A stretch of 64,000 nt of DNA from the NCBI RefSeq assembly GCF_003751845.1, contig NZ_RJKQ01000002.1:1054001-1118000 (forward strand). Reading direction: 5' to 3'. The position numbers and the translations under genes are program-made. Source of the DNA: Enterobacter sp. BIGb0383. GTDB lineage: Bacteria; Pseudomonadota; Gammaproteobacteria; Enterobacterales; Enterobacteriaceae. Shown here piece after piece: positions 40,592-49,840 of this stretch. Position 1 is the stretch's first letter. Each line of letters begins with the position of its first letter. Under the pieces are notes generated by a model that saw nothing but the letters and a program-made list of their open reading frames with translations, searched no databases and was not told where the DNA came from.

Positions 40592-42259
40592 GTGGCTCAA
40601 TTCGTTTATACCATGCATCGTGTCGGCAAAGTGGTTCCGCCGAAACGTCATATTCTGAAAAATATCTCGCTGAGTTTCTTCCCGGGAGCAAAAATTGGCG
40701 TCCTGGGCCTCAACGGTGCCGGTAAGTCCACCCTGCTGCGCATTATGGCCGGTATCGATACCGACATCGAAGGTGAAGCACGCCCACAGCCAGGCCTGAA
40801 AATCGGCTATCTGCCGCAGGAGCCGCAGCTCAACCTGGAGCACACCGTCCGCGAATCCGTGGAAGAGGCCGTTTCCGAAGTGGTTAACGCGCTGAAAGGC
40901 CTGGATGAAGTGTACGCGAAGTACGCCGAGCCGGATGCCGACTTCGATAAGCTCGCCGCCCAGCAGGGTAAGTTTGAAGAGATTATTCAGGCGCATGACG
41001 GTCATAACCTGAACGTTCAGCTGGAGCGCGCCGCCGATGCGCTGCGTCTGCCGGACTGGGATGCGAAAATCGCTAACCTCTCCGGGGGTGAACGTCGCCG
41101 CGTCGCGCTGTGCCGTCTGCTGCTGGAAAAGCCGGACATGCTGCTGCTCGACGAACCCACCAACCACCTGGATGCCGAGTCCGTCGCCTGGCTGGAACGC
41201 TTCCTGCACGACTTCGAAGGGACCGTTGTGGCGATTACCCACGACCGTTACTTCCTCGACAACGTGGCTGGCTGGATCCTCGAACTGGACCGCGGCGAAG
41301 GTATCCCGTGGGAAGGCAACTACTCCTCCTGGCTGGAGCAGAAAGATCAGCGTCTGGCGCAGGAAGCTTCTCAGGAAGCCGCCCGTCGCAAATCCATTGA
41401 GAAAGAGCTGGAGTGGGTGCGTCAGGGTGCCAAAGGCCGTCAGTCTAAAGGTAAGGCGCGTCTGGCCCGCTTTGAAGAGCTGAACAACACCGAATACCAG
41501 AAGCGTAACGAAACCAACGAACTCTTTATTCCACCAGGCGCACGTCTCGGCGATAAAGTGGTTGAAGTCAGCAACCTGCGTAAATCCTACGGCGATCGCC
41601 TGCTGATTGACGATCTGAGCTTCTCCGTACCGAAAGGCGCTATCGTCGGTATTATCGGTCCGAACGGCGCGGGTAAATCAACCCTGTTCCGTATGATGTC
41701 CGGCCAGGAGCAGGCTGACAGCGGCAGCATCGAACTGGGTGAAACCGTGAAGCTGGCCTCCGTTGACCAGTTCCGTGACGCGATGGATAACAGCAAAACC
41801 GTGTGGGAAGAAGTCTCCGGCGGGCTGGATATTATGCGCGTGGGCAACACCGAAATGCCGAGCCGTGCCTACGTTGGCCGCTTTAACTTTAAAGGCGTCG
41901 ACCAGGGCAAACGCGTTGGCGAACTCTCCGGCGGTGAGCGCGGTCGTCTGCACCTGGCGAAGCTGCTGCAGGTTGGCGGCAACATGCTGCTGCTCGATGA
42001 ACCGACCAACGACCTGGATATCGAAACCCTGCGCGCGCTGGAAAACGCCCTGCTGGAGTTCCCGGGCTGCGCAATGGTTATCTCGCACGACCGTTGGTTC
42101 CTCGACCGTATCGCCACCCACATTCTGGACTACCAGGATGAAGGTAAAGTGGAGTTCTTCGAAGGTAACTTCACCGAATACGAAGAGTATAAGAAACGCA
42201 CCCTCGGTGCCGATGCGCTGGAGCCGAAGCGTATCAAATACAAGCGTATTGCGAAGTAA
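40592..42259 (+). CDS. ettA: EttA (YjjK), energy-dependent translational throttle ABC-F protein
   Basis: Ribosome-associated ABC-F ATPase that binds the E site and gates elongation by ATP/ADP ratio. 555 residues. Two ABC domains: Walker A GLNGAGKST (about 39) and GPNGAGKST (about 356), signatures LSGGERRRVAL and LSGGERGRLHL, Walker B followed by DEPTNHLD and DEPTNDLD. The arm insertion is about 95-135 and the P-site tRNA-interaction linker (AKGRQSKGKARLARFEEL) about 278-295. Confidence 0.98.
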   Translation: MAQFVYTMHRVGKVVPPKRHILKNISLSFFPGAKIGVLGLNGAGKSTLLRIMAGIDTDIEGEARPQPGLKIGYLPQEPQLNLEHTVRESVEEAVSEVVNALKGLDEVYAKYAEPDADFDKLAAQQGKFEEIIQAHDGHNLNVQLERAADALRLPDWDAKIANLSGGERRRVALCRLLLEKPDMLLLDEPTNHLDAESVAWLERFLHDFEGTVVAITHDRYFLDNVAGWILELDRGEGIPWEGNYSSWLEQKDQRLAQEASQEAARRKSIEKELEWVRQGAKGRQSKGKARLARFEELNNTEYQKRNETNELFIPPGARLGDKVVEVSNLRKSYGDRLLIDDLSFSVPKGAIVGIIGPNGAGKSTLFRMMSGQEQADSGSIELGETVKLASVDQFRDAMDNSKTVWEEVSGGLDIMRVGNTEMPSRAYVGRFNFKGVDQGKRVGELSGGERGRLHLAKLLQVGGNMLLLDEPTNDLDIETLRALENALLEFPGCAMVISHDRWFLDRIATHILDYQDEGKVEFFEGNFTEYEEYKKRTLGADALEPKRIKYKRIAK

Positions 42260-42280
42260 CGCTGCAAAATCTGCATAGTA

Positions 42281-42315
42281 AAGGCCGGAAATTTATTTCC
42301 GGCCTTTTGTTTTTG
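42281..42315 (+). terminator. ettA terminator
   Basis: AAGGCCGGAAA-tttat-TTTCCGGCCTT hairpin followed by TTGTTTTT, 22 nt after the ettA stop. The toxin-antitoxin cassette begins right after it. Confidence 0.92.
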
Positions 42316-42345
42316 ATGCGACCAGCAATACTTTTTGCGTTGCAG

Positions 42346-42378
42346 GATGTATTATTATTTGGTTATATCTAATACATC
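42346..42378. promoter_or_regulatory. Inverted-repeat operator of the parDE-type cassette
   Basis: Perfect 9-bp arms GATGTATTA (42346-42354) and TAATACATC (42370-42378) with a 15-bp AT-rich spacer. It ends 21 nt before the antitoxin ATG, the expected place for an autorepressing antitoxin to bind. Confidence 0.7.
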
Positions 42379-42399
42379 ATGACAGTAATGGAGCCTTTT

Positions 42400-42654
42400 A
42401 TGTCACGAATCACCACCATGACCGTCCGGCTTAAAGGGCCGTTAAGCGACTTCGTGGCCGACAAAATTGGCGAAAACGGTGCTTATGACAACGTCAGTGA
42501 ATACATCCGCGATTTGATTCGGCGGGATAAAGAACGCACGGAAGCAGAAACCTTTGAACGACTAAAAACTGAGTTAAGCCGTGCTTTCGCCGAACCAGAA
42601 TCCTCGTATATCACCCTGACGGCAGCCGATATTATCGCACGCAACAAGGGGTAA
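42400..42654 (+). CDS. ParD-type antitoxin (ribbon-helix-helix)
   Basis: 84 residues. Started at MSRITTMTVRLKGPL, after GGAG; an upstream ATG in frame adds seven residues. N-terminal RHH with ADKIGENGAYDNVSEYIRDL, the ParD/CopG family pattern, then a charged helical C-terminus (ERTEAETFERLKTELSRAF) that should wrap the toxin. Precedes the toxin by 4 nt. Not present in E. coli K-12 between yjjK and nadR. Confidence 0.88.
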   Translation: MSRITTMTVRLKGPLSDFVADKIGENGAYDNVSEYIRDLIRRDKERTEAETFERLKTELSRAFAEPESSYITLTAADIIARNKG

Positions 42655-42658
42655 ATTT

Positions 42659-42973
42659 ATGCGCGGTATCCGCATACAGGAAGCGGCTTCGGAACGTCTG
42701 GACGACATCTATCGCTACACACGATATAACTGGGGAACGGAACAGGCCAATCGCTATGTAACCGGCCTGTTTGAAGCATTTTCCAGAATCGATACGCCTG
42801 CCCTTATTTCTCGCCCGGTACCCGATGCATTCGGAGTAGATGGCTTCTCCTTCCACTACCAGCAACATGCCGTTTACTGGAGAAAGCTCTCCAATGGCGA
42901 TATTGGTATTGTGACCCTGCTACACAAACGCATGCACCAGATTGAACGCCTGCGCGAAGATTTTGGGCTGTAG
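42659..42973 (+). CDS. ParE/RelE-superfamily toxin
   Basis: 104 residues with the ParE pattern: N-terminal RIQEAASERLDDIYRYTRYNWG, central RPVPDAFGVDGFSFHYQQHAVYWRK, and C-terminal GDIGIVTLLHKRMHQIERL, where the family keeps a conserved basic/His segment. ParE proteins poison gyrase, RelE proteins cut ribosome-bound mRNA; the sequence is closer to ParE but the target is not proved. Ends only 6 nt from the convergent nadR stop. Confidence 0.88.
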   Translation: MRGIRIQEAASERLDDIYRYTRYNWGTEQANRYVTGLFEAFSRIDTPALISRPVPDAFGVDGFSFHYQQHAVYWRKLSNGDIGIVTLLHKRMHQIERLREDFGL

Positions 42974-42979
42974 CAAGAT

Positions 42980-44212
42980 TTACCCCTGCTCTCCCATCAT
43001 CCCCTTCACCAGCTCCACGCAGCGCAGGAAACGTCCGTCGTAATCTGACTCTTCCACGTGGACAAAGTCGATATTATTCGCCTTGAGCATATCGGCCAGC
43101 ATGGTCTGGAACTCTTTGCGGTCCACCGAACTGCCGAGGCTGCGTAGCCCGTCGGCAACCCAGGGGGTGTTGTTTTCCAGCAGGATCACCAGGTCAAAAC
43201 GGTATTCGTCGATCAGCGCCTGCACAAAGGGGTGCTCGCGGCCTTCGTACTTTTTACAGAAGGCCTGGGTGGTGACAAAGTCGGTATCGACAAAGGCGAC
43301 CTTATTAGCGTATTTGACGGCAAAATCGATGTACTGAGCCTGTCCGAGCGCGATTTTGTCGTAGTCGGAGTACTGCAGCGCGATCTCATCCCCGCCAAGA
43401 TGCGAGAAGACGTAATCCCGGCCGTACTCCCAGGCGCTGGTGGTATTGAAAATATTCGCCAGCTTGTTCACCAGGGTGGATTTGCCGCTGGACTCGCCGC
43501 CAAGGATCGCCACGGTACGCACAAAGAAGGGTTTTACTTCGGTCGGGATGTACTCCCAGTAGCGGAACGGGTTTTCACGGATCTGCGCCCCGCTGATATT
43601 CATAAAGGTGCGCTTCGGATCGATCAGCACCGTTTCGATGCCTAAATGCTTCAGATACTGCGGCGCATCGCCCTCTTCCGAGGTGTAGATCAGATCCGGG
43701 TAGATCCCCTTCTCTTCCATAAAGCCTTTGATGCCCCGGCTCCAGACATCCCAGCCGTGCGGATAAGGCTCCATGCCCTCTTCGTTAAAGGCGTGAATGC
43801 GGATGTTTTTCTGATACTTAAAGGTCTGCAGCAGCCAGCGCAGGCGGTCGCTGACCGTCGGCTGCTGGGACATGGCGCTCTCTTCAAACAGCGCCCGGTC
43901 ACGCGTCTCGTCGTAACCGAGAATAATATGCAGCTCGTCGACCTGGCTACAGGCGCGCTGAAGCAGGTAGATATGGCCGGTATGGAGCGGATAAAACTTG
44001 CCGAACACCACGCCGACGGTTTTCTGCTGGCGCGGGAACGGCAGGCCGAGAAAACGGTGCAGCGCCTCCAGCTTCTGGGCGCTGGGGCTTTTGATTTTGG
44101 CGTTCAGTAACTGGCTGAGATAGCCCTTGGTCATGCCGCATTCAGCGGCAACCTGCTGTAGCGTGCAGCCGCTCTGACGAATGGCGGTTTTAAGATAGTC
44201 AAATGACGACAC
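42980..44212 (-). CDS. nadR: NadR, trifunctional NAD regulator / NMN adenylyltransferase / ribosylnicotinamide kinase
   Basis: Represses NAD synthesis genes and also makes NAD from NMN and phosphorylates nicotinamide riboside. 410 residues as in E. coli. N-terminal HTH (TLQQVAAECGMTKGYLSQLL near 16-35), nucleotidyltransferase motif GKFYPLHTGHIYLL near 71, and kinase P-loop GGESSGKSTLVNKL near 237. Third gene of serB-radA-nadR, 45 nt after radA. Confidence 0.98.
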   Translation of the reverse strand: MSSFDYLKTAIRQSGCTLQQVAAECGMTKGYLSQLLNAKIKSPSAQKLEALHRFLGLPFPRQQKTVGVVFGKFYPLHTGHIYLLQRACSQVDELHIILGYDETRDRALFEESAMSQQPTVSDRLRWLLQTFKYQKNIRIHAFNEEGMEPYPHGWDVWSRGIKGFMEEKGIYPDLIYTSEEGDAPQYLKHLGIETVLIDPKRTFMNISGAQIRENPFRYWEYIPTEVKPFFVRTVAILGGESSGKSTLVNKLANIFNTTSAWEYGRDYVFSHLGGDEIALQYSDYDKIALGQAQYIDFAVKYANKVAFVDTDFVTTQAFCKKYEGREHPFVQALIDEYRFDLVILLENNTPWVADGLRSLGSSVDRKEFQTMLADMLKANNIDFVHVEESDYDGRFLRCVELVKGMMGEQG

Positions 44213-44257
44213 AGGTTCCCTCCGGTAAAGCCAGTAACATTCATGCGATGAGTATGA

Positions 44258-45640
44258 TTATAAGTCGTCAAACACGCTAAGTGCATCAGAGAGTTTCTTC
44301 ACGCCAAAAATCTGCATGCCTTCCGGCACCTTTTTCGGCACGTTGGCCGCCGGAACGATAGCCCGGCGGAAGCCGTGTTTCGCGGCTTCAGAGATACGCT
44401 CCTGGCCGCTCGGCACCGGACGGATTTCACCGGCCAGACCGACTTCGCCGAAGACCACCAGATCCTGGGGCAGCGGACGATCGCGCAGGCTGGAGACCAT
44501 CGCCAGCAACAGCGCCAGGTCAGCACTGGTTTCGGTGACTTTCACCCCGCCAACGACGTTAACAAAGACGTCCTGATCGGCCATCTGCAGCCCGCCGTGA
44601 CGGTGCAGCACCGCCAACAGGATCGCCAGACGGTTTTGTTCCAGGCCCACCGCAACCCGGCGCGGGTTGCCCATCATCGACTGATCGACCAGGGCCTGGA
44701 TCTCCACCAGCAGCGGACGTGTGCCTTCCCAGACCACCATCACCGAGCTACCGGAGGTGACTTCATCCCCACGACTGAGGAAGATGGCCGACGGGTTGCT
44801 GATTTCACGCAGCCCCTGTTCGGTCATGGCAAACACCCCCAGCTCGTTGACCGCACCGAAGCGGTTTTTATGGCTGCGTAAGGTGCGAAAGCGAGAGTCG
44901 GCATCGCCGTCCAGCAGTACGGAGCAGTCAATACAGTGCTCCAGCACCTTGGGGCCGGCCAGGGAGCCGTCTTTGGTAACGTGGCCAACCATCACAATCG
45001 CCACGCCGCGCGTTTTGGCAAAGCGGGTCAGATAAGCGGCCGTTTCACGCACCTGGGCGACGCTGCCCGGCGAGGATTGAATATCCGCCATATGCATCAC
45101 CTGGATGGAGTCGATCACCATCAGCTTCGGCTGCTCTTCTTCAGCAATCATGCAGATTTGTTCGATGCTGGTTTCCGAAAGCATATTCAGATTAGCGGTC
45201 GGCAGGCCCAGGCGGTGGGCGCGCATCGCCACCTGCTGGAGCGACTCTTCTCCGGTAACGTACAGGGTTTTCATCTGCTCGGCGAGCTTGCACAGGGTTT
45301 GCAGCAGCAGGGTCGATTTACCGGCACCGGGGTTACCGCCGATCAGAATGGCGCTGCCCGGCACCACGCCGCCGCCCAGCACTCGATCAAACTCTTTAAA
45401 CCCGGTAGAGAAGCGCGGCAGCTCGTCGAGGCTGATATCCGCCAGCTTCTGCACTCTGGCCACGCCGCCGCTACCGGCATAGCCGCTAAGACGTTCATTG
45501 CGGGCAACCGTCGGCGACGCCGCGACGCGCACTTCGGTGATGGTGTTCCAGGCATGGCAGGCGCTGCACTGCCCCTGCCAGCGCGGATAGTCCGCACCAC
45601 ACTCGTTACAGACAAATGCGCGTTTTGGAGCTTTCGCCAC
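44258..45640 (-). CDS. radA: RadA (Sms), DNA repair ATPase / branch-migration helicase
   Basis: DnaB-like helicase that processes recombination intermediates. 460 residues. N-terminal zinc finger CNECGADYPRWQGQCSACHAW at 11-30, with four Cys; Walker A GGNPGAGKST near 95; RadA-specific KNRFG (HKNRFGAVNELG) near 258; and the C-terminal Lon-like domain (about 290-460). 9 nt after serB. Confidence 0.98.
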   Translation of the reverse strand: MAKAPKRAFVCNECGADYPRWQGQCSACHAWNTITEVRVAASPTVARNERLSGYAGSGGVARVQKLADISLDELPRFSTGFKEFDRVLGGGVVPGSAILIGGNPGAGKSTLLLQTLCKLAEQMKTLYVTGEESLQQVAMRAHRLGLPTANLNMLSETSIEQICMIAEEEQPKLMVIDSIQVMHMADIQSSPGSVAQVRETAAYLTRFAKTRGVAIVMVGHVTKDGSLAGPKVLEHCIDCSVLLDGDADSRFRTLRSHKNRFGAVNELGVFAMTEQGLREISNPSAIFLSRGDEVTSGSSVMVVWEGTRPLLVEIQALVDQSMMGNPRRVAVGLEQNRLAILLAVLHRHGGLQMADQDVFVNVVGGVKVTETSADLALLLAMVSSLRDRPLPQDLVVFGEVGLAGEIRPVPSGQERISEAAKHGFRRAIVPAANVPKKVPEGMQIFGVKKLSDALSVFDDL

Positions 45641-45649
45641 GTTAACCTC

Positions 45650-46621
45650 TTATTTTTTATTCAGACTGCCGGACAGGATACAGAATACCCCCATCAGATC
45701 CGCATGGCGGATAGTGACTTCCGACTTTTCATTCACCTTCGGCTTGGCGTGGAAGGCGATCCCCAGACCCGCCGCCTTGATCATCGGTAGATCGTTAGCG
45801 CCGTCGCCGATCGCCACGGTCTGCACGTGAGGGATCTCATACTTCTCTGCCAGCTTTTTCAGGGTGTTCGCTTTATATTGCGCATCGACGATATCGCCGA
45901 TCACTTCCCCGGTCAGCTTGCCGTCCATAATCTCCAGCTGGTTGGCTACCGCAGCGGTCAGGTGCAGCTTGTCGCGCAGGTAGTCGGCAAAGAAGGTAAA
46001 CCCGCCGGAGGCGATGGCCACTTTCCAGCCCAGAGATTCCAGCTTCAGCACCAGCTGGGTCAGCCCCGGCATCAGCGGCAGCTTTTCGCGCACCTTCTGG
46101 AGGATATTGGCATCCGCCCCTTTCAGGGTTCCTACACGCTGGCGCAGGCTGGCGGTAAAGTCCAGCTCGCCGCGCATTGCCCGCTCGGTGACTTCCGCCA
46201 CCATCTCGCCGGTACCCGCCAGTTTGGCAATTTCATCAATGCACTCGATCTGGATCGCGGTAGAGTCCATATCCATCACCAGCAGACCCGGGCTGCGCAG
46301 GTGCGGGATTTTACCCAGCGGTACGACGTCCAGCCCCGCATCGTGGGCCAGGCGCGTTGCACGCGGCGTCAGCGACCCGGCCAGGCGGAGCACCTGATAG
46401 TCGTCCACGTCCCAGGCGGAAACAATCACCATCGCCGCACCCAGCTTGCGCTGATACTGCGTCAGTCGCGCCTTATCAAGCTGGCGCCCGTACAGCAGCC
46501 AGCCGCTGCGGCCCGCGTGGTAATCCAGCGGCATCACCTCGTCGCCACTTAAAGAGAGCGGTAACCCTGGCCACTGAGACACATCATCAGGCAGGTCGCA
46601 CCAGGTCAGACTGTTAGGCAT
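45650..46621 (-). CDS. serB: SerB, phosphoserine phosphatase
   Basis: Last step of serine synthesis, HAD superfamily. 323 residues, started at MPNSLTWCDL as in E. coli (322); the longer frame adds 14. N-terminal ACT-like region, then nucleophile Asp117 in VMDMDSTAIQ, motif II VAIASGGFTFF near 215, and motif III IGDGANDLPMI near 268. First gene of serB-radA-nadR. Confidence 0.98.
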   Translation of the reverse strand: MPNSLTWCDLPDDVSQWPGLPLSLSGDEVMPLDYHAGRSGWLLYGRQLDKARLTQYQRKLGAAMVIVSAWDVDDYQVLRLAGSLTPRATRLAHDAGLDVVPLGKIPHLRSPGLLVMDMDSTAIQIECIDEIAKLAGTGEMVAEVTERAMRGELDFTASLRQRVGTLKGADANILQKVREKLPLMPGLTQLVLKLESLGWKVAIASGGFTFFADYLRDKLHLTAAVANQLEIMDGKLTGEVIGDIVDAQYKANTLKKLAEKYEIPHVQTVAIGDGANDLPMIKAAGLGIAFHAKPKVNEKSEVTIRHADLMGVFCILSGSLNKK

Positions 46622-46725
46622 TGAAGCTCCTGTAGGGGAATATGCAGGGTAAAAACTCCGCATGAGGCTACCCTGTAAGCGCCGCTTCTGGCAACATTAA
46701 GCTGCAAATTTTCAACAGGTGGAAT

Positions 46726-47373
46726 ATGGCCCGAGCAAAACTGAAATTCCGGCTGCATCGCGCCGTCATTGTCTTGATCTGTCTCGCCTTGCTGGTCGCC
46801 CTGATGCAGGGTGCCTCCTGGTTCAGCCAGAACCATCAGCGACAGCGTAATCCGCAGATGGAAGAGCTGGCGCGTACCCTTGCCCGCCAGGTGACGCTAA
46901 ACCTCGCCCCGCTGATGCGGACCGAGTCGCCCGATGCAAACCGTATCAACGCTATCCTGACCCAGCTGACCGAAGAGAGCCGTATTCTCGACGCGGGCGT
47001 CTATGACGAGCAGGGCAGCCGGATTGCCAGCGCCGGTGAAAGCGTCGACGTGCGCGACCGTCTGGCCCTCGACGGCAAAAAAGCGGGCGGCTACTTTAAC
47101 CAGCAGATCGTTGAACCTATCGACGGCAAAAACGGGCCGCTGGGCTACCTGCGCCTGACGCTGGATACCCATACCCTGGCCACCGAGGCCAAACAGGTGG
47201 ATAACACCACCAATATTTTACGCCTGATGATTCTGCTATCGCTGGCTATCGGCGTGGTACTGACCCGCACTCTGCTGCAGGGGAAACGTACCCGCTGGCA
47301 GCAGTCCCCCTTCCTGCTGACCGCCAATAAGGCCGTGCCGGAAGAGGAAGAGAATGAGAAGAAAGTTGAGTGA
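46726..47373 (+). CDS. ytjB: YtjB (Smp), membrane protein
   Basis: Conserved membrane protein, 215 residues. An N-terminal membrane helix (about 11-30), a periplasmic domain of about 125 residues, a second helix near 161-180, and an acidic/basic cytoplasmic tail (EEEENEKKVE). Function unknown. Divergent from serB and 27 nt before lplA. Confidence 0.93.
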   Translation: MARAKLKFRLHRAVIVLICLALLVALMQGASWFSQNHQRQRNPQMEELARTLARQVTLNLAPLMRTESPDANRINAILTQLTEESRILDAGVYDEQGSRIASAGESVDVRDRLALDGKKAGGYFNQQIVEPIDGKNGPLGYLRLTLDTHTLATEAKQVDNTTNILRLMILLSLAIGVVLTRTLLQGKRTRWQQSPFLLTANKAVPEEEENEKKVE

Positions 47374-47400
47374 TCCCCTATAAAAGAAAGGACATCTGCT

Positions 47401-48417
47401 ATGTCGACGTTACGTCTGCTGCTCTCTGATTCATACGATCCCTGGTTTAACCTGGCGGTGGAGGAGTGCATTTTCCGCCAGATGCCCGCCACCCAGCGCG
47501 TGCTGTTCCTGTGGCGTAATGCCGATACGGTGGTGATTGGCCGCGCACAGAACCCGTGGAAAGAGTGTAATACCCGGCGGATGGAAGAGGACAACGTGCG
47601 TCTGGCCCGCCGCAGCAGCGGAGGCGGCGCGGTGTTCCACGACCTCGGCAATACCTGTTTTACCTTTATGGCCGGTAAGCCGGAGTACGATAAAAGCGTC
47701 TCGACCGGGATTGTGCTCAATGCCCTGACCGCGCTGGGCGCGACAGCGGAAGCTTCAGGACGCAACGATCTGGTGGTTAAGACCCCGGAAGGCGACCGTA
47801 AAGTCTCCGGCTCGGCCTATCGTGAAACACGGGATCGCGGATTCCACCACGGGACGCTGCTGCTCAATGCCGATCTCAGCCGTCTGGCGAACTACCTCAA
47901 CCCGGACCAGAAAAAGCTGCAGGCCAAAGGGATCACCTCGGTGCGCGGTCGCGTGGCGAACCTGGTGGATCTGCTGCCCGGTATCAGCCATGAAGCGATC
48001 TGCGAGGCGATTACCGAAGCCTTCTTTAGCCACTTTGGCGAGCGTGTGACGGCGGAGGTGATCTCCCCGGATAAGACGCCGGATCTGCCGGGGTTTGCGG
48101 AAACCTTCGCTCGCCAGAGCAGTTGGGAGTGGAACTTCGGCCAGGCACCGGCCTTTAGTCATCTGCTGGATGAGCGCTTTACCTGGGGCGGCGTGGAGCT
48201 GCACTTTGACGTAGAGCACGGCCATATCACGCGTACTCAGGTCTTTACCGATAGCCTGAATCCCGCGCCGTTAGAAGCGCTGGCGGCACGCTTACAGGGC
48301 TGCCTGTACCGTGCGGATGCGCTGGCACAGGAGTGTGATGCGCTACTGGGTGATTTCCCGGAACAGGAAACGGAACTGCGCGAACTCTCGGCGTGGATTG
48401 CCGCTGCCGTACGCTAA
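47401..48417 (+). CDS. lplA: LplA, lipoate-protein ligase A
   Basis: Activates scavenged lipoate with ATP and attaches it to the E2/H subunits of the 2-oxoacid dehydrogenases and glycine cleavage system. 338 residues. [15 protein letters not shown] near 70-84 and the catalytic lysine in [11 protein letters not shown] near 134 are intact; C-terminal accessory domain about 250-338. In K-12 yjjJ lies next to it; here it is missing. Confidence 0.97.
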   Translation: MSTLRLLLSDSYDPWFNLAVEECIFRQMPATQRVLFLWRNADTVVIGRAQNPWKECNTRRMEEDNVRLARRSSGGGAVFHDLGNTCFTFMAGKPEYDKSVSTGIVLNALTALGATAEASGRNDLVVKTPEGDRKVSGSAYRETRDRGFHHGTLLLNADLSRLANYLNPDQKKLQAKGITSVRGRVANLVDLLPGISHEAICEAITEAFFSHFGERVTAEVISPDKTPDLPGFAETFARQSSWEWNFGQAPAFSHLLDERFTWGGVELHFDVEHGHITRTQVFTDSLNPAPLEALAARLQGCLYRADALAQECDALLGDFPEQETELRELSAWIAAAVR

Positions 48418-48425
48418 TCCAGGCA

Positions 48426-48452
48426 TAGCCCTTTGCTGCCAGCAAAGGGCTA
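48426..48452. terminator. Stem-loop between lplA and the LprI-domain gene
   Basis: Near-perfect repeat TAGCCCTTTGCTG/AGCAAAGGGCTA between convergent stop codons. T-run absent, so efficiency is unclear. Confidence 0.6.
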
Positions 48453-48462
48453 TAAACAAGAC

Positions 48463-49683
48463 TTACTTCACTTCAGACGTGGCAATATAGAGGCTGCCGT
48501 GCTCGTCGGTATCCGTCGCCACCACCATCTCGCGTCCACGGTATTTCAGATAGTACGGATACTTAATGCTTTCGACCGGAATAATACGCTCGGTGGTTTT
48601 GCTGGTGATATCCGTACGCCAGACGCAGGCCATACCGCCTTCGTTATCGAAGTAGAAGGTTTCCCCTTCTCCCCAGACAAAATTGCGCATATAGGAGAAG
48701 TCTTTCTCTATCCGGTCGTTCGCCTTCTGACTAAACACGTTTACGCCGGAATCCGGGCGGTTCGCTTCAAACAGGTAGACCCCATCGCGTTCATCCGTGG
48801 ACATAAAATTCCCGGAGGCGACGCGCCATTTTTCCGACGGTGACTGAGAGTAGCTGTGACACGGCACGTCGGAACAAAAGCCTTGCCAGGTCCCACGTTC
48901 ATAGCGAGGTAACGGCCCGGCGACCGATGTCTCTTCCTCCGAGTCCACTACTGCACCGTCTGCCACAACGTCCATCGCAACGCGCAGGGTCGATGTCGCT
49001 GAATTATAAAGATAGAAGTGCATTTTCCCGGGAGTATCCTGCCCGTCGGGATCGGCATAGGCACTGTACTCGGATGAGATCATTCGGATATGGCGGGCGT
49101 GCCCCTGATCGTTAACCTCAATCAACTGGTTATTGCCTTCGTTCATCTCCACCACGAGGTAGATGAAGAGGTTATCATCGGCAACGGCATGGCCCACCAC
49201 ATAATAGCCGCTGATATCCTCCTTGCGTTTTTCGGCTGCAAACGCCAGCGCGTACTCACTCGTCAGGGGCTTAATCAGCCAGGGGTTATCACGCAGTTGG
49301 TAGCCGCCTTCCGACACCAGTCCCTGCGCCATCGGCGGATCGATCTTATCGGCACTGAAGTATTTACTCAGCGGTGAGAAAGCGGTGAGCGAGGAGAGCT
49401 GAGAGATGCGTCGCTGATAAGCCTGCTTGATACAGTTCACGTCCGCATTGCAGTCCTTACGCTGTTTGAGCCAGTCCAGCTGCTGCGCCTTTAATAAGCC
49501 GCGGGAGAGCGAGTTGCCGTATGCCGCGCTCCACTGCCGGTTCAGCACGTTATCCGCACCGGAAAGATACTCATCGCCGCAGATGGCTTTCTCCGTTGCC
49601 GAGAGCTTGTCTGACGCGCAGTCAAAAGACGCGGCCTGACAGAAAGGGCTGAGCAAAATCAGAGCGCCTAACCAAAATTTCAT
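48463..49683 (-). CDS. Exported protein with N-terminal LprI-type domain, function unknown
   Basis: 406 residues. Signal peptide MKFWLGALILLSPFCQAASF (cleavage near 18), then the LprI-type cysteine motif FDCASDKLSATEKAICGDEY and LDWLKQRKDCNADVNCI with paired cysteines (about 19-90). The LprI domain is known from lysozyme-inhibitor and other periplasmic proteins. Residues 110-406 form a larger, mainly beta-looking part without a motif I recognise. It occupies the place of yjjJ in K-12 between lplA and deoD. Confidence 0.8.
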   Translation of the reverse strand: MKFWLGALILLSPFCQAASFDCASDKLSATEKAICGDEYLSGADNVLNRQWSAAYGNSLSRGLLKAQQLDWLKQRKDCNADVNCIKQAYQRRISQLSSLTAFSPLSKYFSADKIDPPMAQGLVSEGGYQLRDNPWLIKPLTSEYALAFAAEKRKEDISGYYVVGHAVADDNLFIYLVVEMNEGNNQLIEVNDQGHARHIRMISSEYSAYADPDGQDTPGKMHFYLYNSATSTLRVAMDVVADGAVVDSEEETSVAGPLPRYERGTWQGFCSDVPCHSYSQSPSEKWRVASGNFMSTDERDGVYLFEANRPDSGVNVFSQKANDRIEKDFSYMRNFVWGEGETFYFDNEGGMACVWRTDITSKTTERIIPVESIKYPYYLKYRGREMVVATDTDEHGSLYIATSEVK

Positions 49684-49810
49684 TGCCGTAAATTCCTTTT
49701 ATGTACAGATAGTTAAAAAAATGTAGTCAGATTTTACGAGAATAACGCAGTGGGAGGGAAAAGGCAGCCAGGAGAATTTGCAGCTTGACGAAAACCAGAG
49801 AGACGGAGGG

Positions 49811-49834
49811 AAAACAGGGGCGCCGAAACGCCCC
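49811..49834 (-). terminator. deoD terminator
   Basis: Hairpin with GGGGCG/CGCCCC arms and a 6-nt loop, followed on the minus strand by TGTTTT, shortly after the deoD stop. Confidence 0.75.
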
Positions 49835-49840
49835 GGAAAA

